This document shows positions 33,648 to 40,904 of a stretch of DNA of 64,000 nt, in pieces. The notes under the pieces are model-generated. The model worked only from the letters and a program-made list of their open reading frames with translations. It was not told where the DNA came from and did no database searches. How positions within the stretch are numbered: the stretch's first letter is position 1; the number at the start of each line of letters is the position of its first letter. The position numbers and the translations under genes are program-made. The stretch is from Paenibacillus cellulosilyticus. Its GTDB lineage: Bacteria > Bacillota > Bacilli > Paenibacillales > Paenibacillaceae. The DNA is taken from assembly GCF_003182255.1 (NCBI RefSeq), contig NZ_QGTQ01000020.1:1-64000 (forward strand), given 5' to 3'.

Positions 33648-33725
33648 AGCCACATGGAACGAAAGAAAACTTGAACGATTACTGATCAAACCAACTTTAA
33701 TGTTCGGAAATGGGAGGATTTTAAC

Positions 33726-35150
33726 ATGTCAGTTCAAAACGTATTGAATACAATTAAAGAAAACAACATCGAGTTCGTCGACTTCCGATTCGTTGACCTT
33801 GCAGGCCGCGCTCACCACATTACGCTGCCATCCACTGAGGTAGACGCTGATACTTTTGTAAATGGTGTAGCATTTGACGGTTCCTCTATTACTGGTTTCC
33901 GTGGTATTGAAAGCTCAGATATGGTAATGATTCCTGACACTGAAACGGCGTACATCGATCCGTTCACAGCTCATAAAACGCTGATCGTAATGAGCAACAT
34001 CCACACGCCAGAAGGCGATCGTTACGACCGCGACCCACGCTCGATCGCACAAAAAGCAGAAGAGTACCTTCAAACGACAGGAATCGGCACGGCGGCATTC
34101 TTCGCGCCTGAGTCCGAGTTCTTCATCTTCGACGATGTTCGCTACGAGAGCGGCATGAATAAATCGTACTTCGAAGTTGATTCGGAAGAAGCAGCTTGGA
34201 ACACGGGACGTAAAGAAGAAGGCGGCAACCTGGGCTTCAAAGTGCCTGTAAAAGGCGGCTATGTGCCAGTACAACCGGTTGACTCCCAACAAGACATTCG
34301 CAGCGAAATGGTTAGCGTAATGCAAGCATCGGGCCTTCGTGTAGAACGTCATCACCACGAAGTATCCACGGCTGGCGCGGGCGAAATCAACTTCCGCTTC
34401 GACACGCTGACGAAAACAGCTGACAACCTGCTGAAATATAAATATATCGTTCACAACGTAGCTCACCAATACGGCAAAGTAGCAACGTTTATGCCTAAGC
34501 CACTGTTCGGCGACAACGGCAGCGGTATGCATGTTCATATGTCGATCTTCAACGGCGATTCCCCGCTGTTCTACGAGAAAGGAGCATATGCGAACCTGAG
34601 CCCGCTTGCTATGAACTTCATGGGCGGCATTCTGCACCATGCACCAGCACTGATCGCGCTGACGAACCCTTCGACGAACTCGTTCAAACGTCTGGTTCCT
34701 GGCTATGAAGCACCAGTTAACCTTGTATTCTCCAAAGGTAACCGTTCCGCAGCAGTTCGTATTCCAATCGCTGCTGTTACGCCTAAAGGCTGCCGCATCG
34801 AGTTCCGTACACCGGACTCCACGGCTAACCCTTACCTCGCATTCGCAGCAATGCTGCTTGCAGGTCTCGACGGCATCAAACGTAAAATCGATCCAGTGGC
34901 ACTTGGTTATGGTCCTTTCGACACAAACATCTACCATCTGTCGGATGAAGAAAAACGTGAAATCCGCAGCGTTCCAGGTACGCTCGACGAAGCGCTCAAC
35001 GCACTCGAGGCTGACTATGAGTTCCTGACGGAAGGCAACGTCTTCACGAAAGATTTCATCGACAACTATGTATCGGTTAAACGCAAAGAAGCACAAGCAG
35101 TAGCAGTGCGCATTCATCCACACGAGTACGAACTGTACTTCGGCTGCTAA
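33726..35150 (+). CDS. glnA: Glutamine synthetase, GSI-beta type
   Basis: 474 residues, longer than the ~444 of B. subtilis GlnA. It contains the GSI-beta insertion (DSEEAAWNTGRKEEGGNLGF, then KGGYVPVQPVDSQQDIRSEM), close in pattern to the E. coli enzyme, and a Tyr in the segment equivalent to the adenylylation loop (DTNIYHLSDEEKREI). Catalytic motifs AFDGSSITGF, FFAPESEFFIFD and GDNGSGMHVHMS are intact. It makes glutamine from glutamate, ammonia and ATP. No glnR precedes it, unlike the glnRA operon. Start behind GGGAGG. Confidence 0.94.
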   Translation: MSVQNVLNTIKENNIEFVDFRFVDLAGRAHHITLPSTEVDADTFVNGVAFDGSSITGFRGIESSDMVMIPDTETAYIDPFTAHKTLIVMSNIHTPEGDRYDRDPRSIAQKAEEYLQTTGIGTAAFFAPESEFFIFDDVRYESGMNKSYFEVDSEEAAWNTGRKEEGGNLGFKVPVKGGYVPVQPVDSQQDIRSEMVSVMQASGLRVERHHHEVSTAGAGEINFRFDTLTKTADNLLKYKYIVHNVAHQYGKVATFMPKPLFGDNGSGMHVHMSIFNGDSPLFYEKGAYANLSPLAMNFMGGILHHAPALIALTNPSTNSFKRLVPGYEAPVNLVFSKGNRSAAVRIPIAAVTPKGCRIEFRTPDSTANPYLAFAAMLLAGLDGIKRKIDPVALGYGPFDTNIYHLSDEEKREIRSVPGTLDEALNALEADYEFLTEGNVFTKDFIDNYVSVKRKEAQAVAVRIHPHEYELYFGC

Positions 35151-35174
35151 TCTTATTGCAATCATTCGTTTATC

Positions 35175-35200
35175 AAAGCGGACCCTCGGGTCCGCTTTTT
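35175..35200 (+). terminator. glnA terminator
   Basis: AAAGCGGACCC-TC-GGGTCCGCTTTTT, a compact perfect stem with T run. Confidence 0.93.
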
Positions 35201-35246
35201 GCGTACGACCTTGGTCTTGATGGCAAATAACGCAAAATTCGTCTGA

Positions 35247-35440
35247 ATGTAACGGACTGAGTAGACGTTATATACGAAATATTATCGATGTTTAACATGT
35301 AACGGATCAGAGAGACGTTATTGACACCATTTTGAGGTGAAAACCGAAGGTTCACCATAAATAAGGTCGCTGTGATCCGTTAAAAATAAACAGACTGCGT
35401 AACCCTGTAAATAGCGTCTGTAGGATTCATTACAGGTCGA
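35247..35440. repeat. 50-bp phased TAACGGA repeats downstream of glnA
   Basis: ATGTAACGGA...AG.GAGACGTTAT-type units start at 35247 and 35297, exactly 50 bp apart; a third, inverted unit (ATCCGTTA, about 35379) follows. Each has TAACG ... CGTTA arms. A separate hairpin CCTGTAA/TTACAGG spans 35404-35436. The units resemble TAACGGTTGC units at 47.9 kb. Confidence 0.65.
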
Positions 35441-35474
35441 ATACATCATGAACTCGCGTATCAATAGTTATTTC

Positions 35475-35653
35475 TCGAACAAAAGGTGTGCCCCAAAGGG
35501 CACACGACTCTTATCGCGCAGAACCTCAGCTGCATCCTGCCAAGGGTCTGAACTCATCGAAGGTCCGACTCGATTCTGCCAACATGGCAAGTAATCTTAG
35601 CATCGACTCGAACAAAAGGTGTGCCCCAAAGGGCACACGACTCCTATCGCGCA
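35475..35653. repeat. Two 46-bp direct repeats with GTGTGCCC hairpin
   Basis: 35475-35520 and 35608-35653 differ at one base and are 133 bp apart. Each contains GTGTGCCC-CAAA-GGGCACAC. Related, shorter hairpins occur at 365 and 469. No coding function is supported. Confidence 0.85.
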
Positions 35654-35689
35654 TTATCATACCTTCACCAACGTCTCTCCCACGACAAC

Positions 35690-35755
35690 CTTCCGGGGTC
35701 CAGGGGGCGGGAGCCCCATGGGGTCCTCCCTAGCAGGGAGGATTTAGAGGTGGGT
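35690..35755. repeat. GC-rich palindromic intergenic element, second copy
   Basis: GGGGTCCAGGGGGCGGGAGC, CCCCATGGGGTCCTCCCT, then AGCAGGGAGGATTTAGAGG. Homologous to the element at 515-600, again just after GTG.CCC hairpins. The gap from here to serC holds a further AGGAGG-containing hairpin (about 35800-35820) and the serC promoter. Confidence 0.7.
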
Positions 35756-36010
35756 AGAATAATTGAAAAATCGGGGTTAAAGAGGCAGCGTCCCTTAAAC
35801 TCCTCCCAACAAGGAGGAATCAGACGGGTGAAATCCTAAAATCCGAATGATTTTTACAAGATAATATAGTTTGTTCGACTTTTAGACACTTGATGCATGA
35901 GCTTAAACTTGCTATCATAACCATATCCAAACGGAAACGGACATGCTTCATCTCGGAGAGAAACAGGGGAGAGGCTTTCATTTCTGAAAATGATGACAGG
36001 AGTGTGTACG

Positions 36011-37099
36011 GTGACGAAACGCGCATTTAACTTTAACGCTGGACCAGCAGCACTGCCGCTTGAGGTACTGCAGCAGGCACAGGAGCAATTCGTAGATTAC
36101 CATGGAGCAGGCATGTCCATTATGGAGATGTCCCACCGCGGCGCGCTGTACGAGCAAGTGAACAATGAGGCGCAATCGCTGCTTCGCGAATTGTTCAATA
36201 TTCCGAACAATTACAAAGTACTGCTGCTTCAAGGCGGCGCAAGCACGCAATTTGCTTCCATTCCAATGAACTTCCTTCGTCCAGGCACGACAGGCGCTTA
36301 TGTAGCGACGGGCAGCTGGGCGGAAAAAGCATATAAAGAAGCGAAACTGTTCGGCGAGACGGCTATCGTGGCATCGTCGGAAGCGGACAAATTCAACCGT
36401 ATCCCAGACGTATCGTCGCTGGTTCTGCCAGAGAACGCAGCTTACCTGCACGTGACGTCGAACGAAACGATCGAAGGTACGCAGTATCAATCGTATCCTG
36501 ATTCGGGCAATGTGCCACTGATCGCGGATATGTCGAGTGATATTCTGTGCCGTCCGGTTGACGTGTCGAAATTCGGCATGATCTACGCAGGCGCTCAGAA
36601 GAACCTTGGTCCATCGGGTGTAACGATTGTTATTCTCCGTGAAGATCTTGCACAAGACAGCCCTAAAACGATCCCTACGATGCTTCGTTACGACACGCAT
36701 GCGAAGAACGATTCGTTGTACAACACGCCTCCTTCGTTCTCGGTATACATGGTTAGCCTGGTACTGAAATGGCTGAAGGAAAAAGGCGGCGTTGCTGCAA
36801 TGGAGCAATACAACCGCGACAAAACGAACCTTATCTATAACGCAATCGATAACAGCGGCGGCTTCTACCGCGGATTCGCGCAACCAGAGAGCCGTTCGAT
36901 TATGAATCTCACGTTCCGTCTCCAATCCGAAGAGCTCGAGAAGCTGTTCGCGAAGGAATCGGAAGCAGAAGGCTTTGTTGGTCTCAAAGGCCACCGCAGC
37001 GTAGGCGGTCTCCGCGCTTCGACATACAACGCGGTTCCACTCGAAAGCTGCCAAGCACTCGTGCAATTTATGGCTGAATTCCAGAAGCGCCACGGCTAA
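36011..37099 (+). CDS. serC: Phosphoserine aminotransferase SerC
   Basis: 362 residues from GTG 36011, nine bases after ACAGGAG, giving MTKRAFNFNAGPAALPL, the standard family start; an upstream in-frame ATG (35990) lacks a site. PLP lysine K197 is in AGAQKNLGPSG; HRSVGGLRASTYNA near the end is conserved. Converts 3-phosphohydroxypyruvate and glutamate to phosphoserine. serA and serB are not adjacent. Confidence 0.95.
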   Translation: MTKRAFNFNAGPAALPLEVLQQAQEQFVDYHGAGMSIMEMSHRGALYEQVNNEAQSLLRELFNIPNNYKVLLLQGGASTQFASIPMNFLRPGTTGAYVATGSWAEKAYKEAKLFGETAIVASSEADKFNRIPDVSSLVLPENAAYLHVTSNETIEGTQYQSYPDSGNVPLIADMSSDILCRPVDVSKFGMIYAGAQKNLGPSGVTIVILREDLAQDSPKTIPTMLRYDTHAKNDSLYNTPPSFSVYMVSLVLKWLKEKGGVAAMEQYNRDKTNLIYNAIDNSGGFYRGFAQPESRSIMNLTFRLQSEELEKLFAKESEAEGFVGLKGHRSVGGLRASTYNAVPLESCQALVQFMAEFQKRHG

Positions 37100-37130
37100 G
37101 CGTCCGCAAGCTTCTAATAGAACGACAACA

Positions 37131-37166
37131 ACCGCCCTTTTCTCCCAACCGGGGGAAGAGGGCGGT
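37131..37166. terminator. Terminator between serC and convergent regulator
   Basis: ACCGCCCT paired with AGGGCGGT, extended by TTCTCCC/GGGGGAA; short T-run on plus. Confidence 0.7.
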
Positions 37167-37183
37167 CTTCTGTCATGCATAGG

Positions 37184-37918
37184 CTAGATCGTTGCTTGCG
37201 TAGGTGAAGGTGGTTCGGCTGCTTGCGGTCCTGTCAGCTTATAGCCGACATTGCGAATCGTAATAATGTATTCCGGGCTGCGCGCATTACGCTCGATCTT
37301 GTCACGAAGGTGGCTGACATGAACGTCAACGATACGCGTGTCGCCGAGGAAATGATAATCCCATACGCCATGCAGCAGCTGTTGGCGGCTGAGCACTTTA
37401 CCGCGATGGCGGCACAGGAACAGCAGCAGCTCGAATTCTTTTGGCGTCAGCTCGATCGCTTTGCCGTCGATGCGCACTTCACGCTGCTCAGGCAGAACGG
37501 TCAACCGGCCGTATTCGTAGACGACAGGCTCGCCTGCGCCTGGGAGTGACTGCGTGCGGCGAAAGATCGCTTGAATGCGTGAGATAAGCTCTTGCGGGCT
37601 GAACGGCTTCGTCATATAATCATCCGCGCCATTGTCGAGGCCGGCGATTTTGTCTGTAACGTCCTGCAGAGCAGTGAGCATAATGATGGGCACTGCATTA
37701 TTTTGACGACGAAGCTCACGGCATACTTGGATACCGTCCATCTTAGGCAGCATCAGGTCGAGAACGATGAGATCAGGACGGAATGGCTTCAGCAGTTCGA
37801 AAACGGCTTCTCCGTCGTGAACGCAGCGTACATCGTAACCTGCCAGCTTCAGATTGAACTCAATAAGCATCGAGATGGATGGTTCGTCATCGACGATCAG
37901 GATTTTCTTCTTGGTCAT
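37184..37918 (-). CDS. Orphan OmpR-family response regulator, PhoP-like
   Basis: 244 residues. Receiver (4-118; phospho-Asp in LIVLDLMLPKMDG, Lys in MTKPF) and winged helix (about 135-232; ELTPKEFELLLFLCRH, ending TIRNVGYKL). A short proline-rich tail follows. No kinase gene is adjacent, so its partner is encoded elsewhere. Upstream on its own strand lie repeats of TTTACA/TTAACG with spacing near multiples of 11 bp (38040-38083), a possible autoregulatory site. Confidence 0.87.
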   Translation of the reverse strand: MTKKKILIVDDEPSISMLIEFNLKLAGYDVRCVHDGEAVFELLKPFRPDLIVLDLMLPKMDGIQVCRELRRQNNAVPIIMLTALQDVTDKIAGLDNGADDYMTKPFSPQELISRIQAIFRRTQSLPGAGEPVVYEYGRLTVLPEQREVRIDGKAIELTPKEFELLLFLCRHRGKVLSRQQLLHGVWDYHFLGDTRIVDVHVSHLRDKIERNARSPEYIITIRNVGYKLTGPQAAEPPSPTQATI

Positions 37919-38039
37919 CGGCTAAGGCTCCTTCTTACAGATATATTTAGCGGTAACAATTCATTGGTTAACGAAAAACATCGATGAATGATCGGTTATG
38001 TTGCTTCATTATGAGGCAGTACCGTACGCGCAGCATTAT

Positions 38040-38083
38040 GGTAACGTTAAGCGGATGTAAAAATGTTACTCATAAATTGTAAA
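38040..38083 (-). promoter_or_regulatory. Candidate PhoP-type box array
   Basis: On the minus strand TTTACA, then GTAACA (+14), TTTACA (+22) and TTAACG (+33), close to an 11-bp period. It lies between the divergent regulator and trmL genes, 120 bases from the former and 46 from the latter. Confidence 0.35.
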
Positions 38084-38128
38084 CAAATAGAAGTAGTTCA
38101 AAAATAGTGAAAGGGGACAAAATTCCCA

Positions 38129-38599
38129 ATGCCATTCCATATCGTATTAGTTGAGCCGGAGATTCCGGCAAATACAGGCAATATCGCTAGAACCTGCGCT
38201 GCGACGGGGACGCATCTGCATCTGGTTCGGCCGCTTGGCTTTCGTACGGACGACGCGACGCTGAAGCGCGCGGGTCTGGATTATTGGTATGCTGTAAATT
38301 TGACGTATTACGACAGCTTTGACGAAGTGAAGGAACGGTTCCAAGGACACCGCTTCTTCATGGCAAGTACACGCGCAACACATCGCTACAGTGATTTTGA
38401 ATATCGAGATGGAGACTTGTTTGTTTTCGGTAAAGAAACGAAAGGGCTTCCGCAGCAGCTGCTCGACGATCATCCGGATACGCTCATTCGGATGCCGATG
38501 ACGGATAAAGTGCGTTCGCTCAATCTGGCTAACTCGGCTGCAATCGTTGTGTATGAAGCGCTTCGGCAGAATGATTTTCCAGGTTTGTTCGATAAATAA
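38129..38599 (+). CDS. trmL: tRNA (cytidine/uridine-34 2'-O)-methyltransferase TrmL
   Basis: 156-residue SPOUT methyltransferase, the usual compact size. N-terminal VLVEPEIPANTGNIARTCA and the knot motifs LFVFGKETKGLP and VRSLNLANSAAIVVYEALRQ are all present. It methylates the wobble ribose of certain tRNA-Leu species. The ribosome binding site AAAGGGG is about 10 bases upstream. Confidence 0.93.
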   Translation: MPFHIVLVEPEIPANTGNIARTCAATGTHLHLVRPLGFRTDDATLKRAGLDYWYAVNLTYYDSFDEVKERFQGHRFFMASTRATHRYSDFEYRDGDLFVFGKETKGLPQQLLDDHPDTLIRMPMTDKVRSLNLANSAAIVVYEALRQNDFPGLFDK

Positions 38600-38746
38600 G
38601 CTACAGCAGAGGTAGAATGTCATAATTATTGCAGGATTTTAAGAAATAACGGATGTGGGAAGGAAAAGCTCGAAAACCATCGAAAGTTAATAAAGCATAG
38701 GTTTCTCAAAGCTGGTTGCGAATGAAGACATTAGGGGTGAAGGAAC

Positions 38747-38995
38747 ATGAAACCGGCAGGTGTTGTTCGGAAGGTTGACCAATTGGGCCGTATTGTACTG
38801 CCTAAATCGCTGCGTAAACGGTATTCAATGAACGAGGGAGATCCTGTCGAAATTTTGGTGCAGGGTGACCATATTATTCTGGAGCGCTACCGTCCAAGAT
38901 GCGTATTCTGCGGTAACATGGAAGAGGTACGTGAGTTCAAGGACCGTTATCTGTGTGCAGAATGTGTAACGGAGATGAGTCAGCTTCGTCGATAA
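38747..38995 (+). CDS. AbrB-family regulator with C-terminal Cys4 motif
   Basis: 82 residues. The N-terminal swapped-hairpin AbrB domain (1-48; AGVVRKVDQLGRIVLPKSLRKRY) resembles AbrB, Abh and SpoVT. Residues 52-73 hold CVFC ... CAEC (C52, C55, C70, C73), a zinc-ribbon-like pattern absent from classical AbrB, whose C-terminal half is different and longer. It probably regulates transition-state or sporulation genes as a multimer; zinc binding is inference. It starts behind AGGGGTGAAGG. Confidence 0.85.
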   Translation: MKPAGVVRKVDQLGRIVLPKSLRKRYSMNEGDPVEILVQGDHIILERYRPRCVFCGNMEEVREFKDRYLCAECVTEMSQLRR

Positions 38996-39025
38996 TAATT
39001 GAGAACGTTGTTATTGCGATCAACA

Positions 39026-39070
39026 AAAATAGCGGTGCATGGAGAGTGAAGCTCCCTGCGCCGCTATTTT
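39026..39070. terminator. Terminator between abrB-type gene and small ORF
   Basis: AAAATAGCGG/CCGCTATTTT with inner GCA.GGAG/CTCC.TGC; usable in both directions. Confidence 0.85.
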
Positions 39071-39089
39071 GCGTTTACTTATGGTCGAA

Positions 39090-39188
39090 TTACAAGCCCT
39101 TCGTTTTATCGTCATTGTAAGACGCTGTCAGGATTGCTACGACGAACAATACCATGGTAGTGAGTACGATAAGAAATTTGATCGACAT
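39090..39188 (-). CDS. Small single-pass membrane protein, 32 residues
   Basis: ATG at 39188-39186 follows TTGGAGGTGTGCGTG; the frame opens MSIKFLIVLTTMVLFVVAIL and ends with the polar tail TASYNDDKTKGL before TAA. One hydrophobic helix (about 4-23) with a hydrophilic C terminus. A TATAAT (39220 region, minus strand) and the terminator at 39026-39070 make it a complete small transcription unit, separate from the YesMN genes upstream. Family not recognised. Confidence 0.65.
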   Translation of the reverse strand: MSIKFLIVLTTMVLFVVAILTASYNDDKTKGL

Positions 39189-39266
39189 CACGCACACCTC
39201 CAATTATTGTTTTTATTATAACCAACCTATTGGAAAAAGAAAACGATTATAATTGTGAACAACTTG

Positions 39267-40904
39267 TTACGAGTCGGATTTTCGATATTGCTGCGGCGAC
39301 AATCCCGTATGCTTCTTGAACACTTTGCTAAAATATTTTTCATCCGTATATCCGACTATTTCAGCGATGTCTGCAACCTTATACGAGCGGTTCGCAAGCA
39401 GCTTCGTTGCATGCTCCATCCGGTGCCGTTCGACATATTCGGACAGCGTTACGCCGGTCTCCTGACGGAACCGACGGGAGACGTATTCCCTGCTTAGGAA
39501 GAAACGTGCAGCAAGCTGCTGGAGAGACAGATCCTCCTGCAAGTGACGCTCAATATATTCGATCATATCGGCGATTACGCTGCGTTCCTGTCGTTGCAGA
39601 CGAGCCATCGCTTCCGCATGCTCAAGCAGCCGCTCAAGCCAATGCTGCTTCGTTCGTTCAAGAGATAGCGTGCCGTGATCATCATAGATGAAGGGGAGCG
39701 AGAACGGCTGAACAAGCGATTTCTCCTGCTCTTCATTGTCTCGATGCTGCCATCTTGATGCGGCAATGTCGAGCTGCTTCTGCCAGCGCTCCACTTGAAG
39801 CGGGCTGATGACAGTCAACTTGCTTGCTGCACGGAACCAAGGTTCTAGTGTGGCACGCAGTGAAGGCTCGTCTCGACCGAGCAGCGCAAGCCGGATCGGC
39901 TCAGCAAGCGTTGTCAGGTCCGGCAGCGGAGAGGCCGCGGCTTCCTGCGCTTGTGCGGCAGCAGAAGCTTCGCTCCAGACAGCTGTGCCGCCATCCGCCA
40001 ACAGATTGCGGCTTAGACAGCCTCGTCTTGCAGATTCAACTGCATCTGCAGCACTTTGCGGGAAGGGCAATACACGGCTCAATCCAGCGTAAAAGGGCAT
40101 ATCGAATGTGTTCCGCAGCGCCTGAACGAGTTGTTCCGTACATCCTTCACAGCATTGACCGTTGTTATCCTGCTGCCAGAAGAGCACGATAAGCTCCTCG
40201 GGATCAGAAGGGGAGCGGAAAGCACAGCCATTGCACCATTCGTTCACAATGAAATCGTTCAGCACGTTCTGCAGGGCGAAGACGGCTAAATCGCGATCGC
40301 CGCCAAATCGCCGGAGCAGCTTGTGCATCACTGCATGGAGCGGGAACAAGGCAGCTCGGCATTCTGATGCGCTGGCGATCTTCGGAAACTGATCCGCCAG
40401 CTGCCGAATAATCGCCTCTGTCTCGCTATGCTTGGGCGCAATGAGCTGGCCGAACAAATAATCACGGTACACAGGCTTGTACTGATTCATCGTAATGCCT
40501 TGCTCGATCTTCTTGATCCGTTCTTGTTCCTCTTGCTGCCGAAGCTCGATTGCCCGGTGAACGGCGGTGAGCAGCTGCGCGGGATCAATCGGCTTAAGCA
40601 AATAATCGATTCCGCCGTGCTTGAGCGTGTGGCGGACATACTTAAAATCGTTATAACCGCTAATCACGATCAGTTTGGCATCGGGCTCATTGTCGCTGAC
40701 CCATTCGATAAGCTGCATCCCATCGCTCAGCGGCATATGCATATCCGTAACGATAATAGCGGGATGCTTCTGAGCAATCATGACTTGTGCTTCTGCGCCA
40801 TTCTCGGCTTCGAGCAGTTCGGTTACACCGAGCTGCTCCCACGGGACAAGCAGCTTCGCGGCCTCGCGCGCATGCTGCTCATCATCAACGATCAGGACAA
40901 TCAT
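39267..40904 (-). CDS. YesN-type response regulator with AraC output domain
   Basis: 545 residues. Receiver domain (1-120; phospho-Asp in IIVTDMHMPLSDG, Lys in LLKPID), a long central region of unassigned fold (about 130-430), and a C-terminal AraC double helix-turn-helix (about 440-543; LSLQQLAARFFLSREYVSRRF, then YKVADIAEIVGYTDEKYFSK). Overlaps the kinase gene by four bases. Expected to activate the adjacent sugar ABC transporter genes, whose two promoters share a conserved upstream block. Confidence 0.92.
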   Translation of the reverse strand: MIVLIVDDEQHAREAAKLLVPWEQLGVTELLEAENGAEAQVMIAQKHPAIIVTDMHMPLSDGMQLIEWVSDNEPDAKLIVISGYNDFKYVRHTLKHGGIDYLLKPIDPAQLLTAVHRAIELRQQEEQERIKKIEQGITMNQYKPVYRDYLFGQLIAPKHSETEAIIRQLADQFPKIASASECRAALFPLHAVMHKLLRRFGGDRDLAVFALQNVLNDFIVNEWCNGCAFRSPSDPEELIVLFWQQDNNGQCCEGCTEQLVQALRNTFDMPFYAGLSRVLPFPQSAADAVESARRGCLSRNLLADGGTAVWSEASAAAQAQEAAASPLPDLTTLAEPIRLALLGRDEPSLRATLEPWFRAASKLTVISPLQVERWQKQLDIAASRWQHRDNEEQEKSLVQPFSLPFIYDDHGTLSLERTKQHWLERLLEHAEAMARLQRQERSVIADMIEYIERHLQEDLSLQQLAARFFLSREYVSRRFRQETGVTLSEYVERHRMEHATKLLANRSYKVADIAEIVGYTDEKYFSKVFKKHTGLSPQQYRKSDS

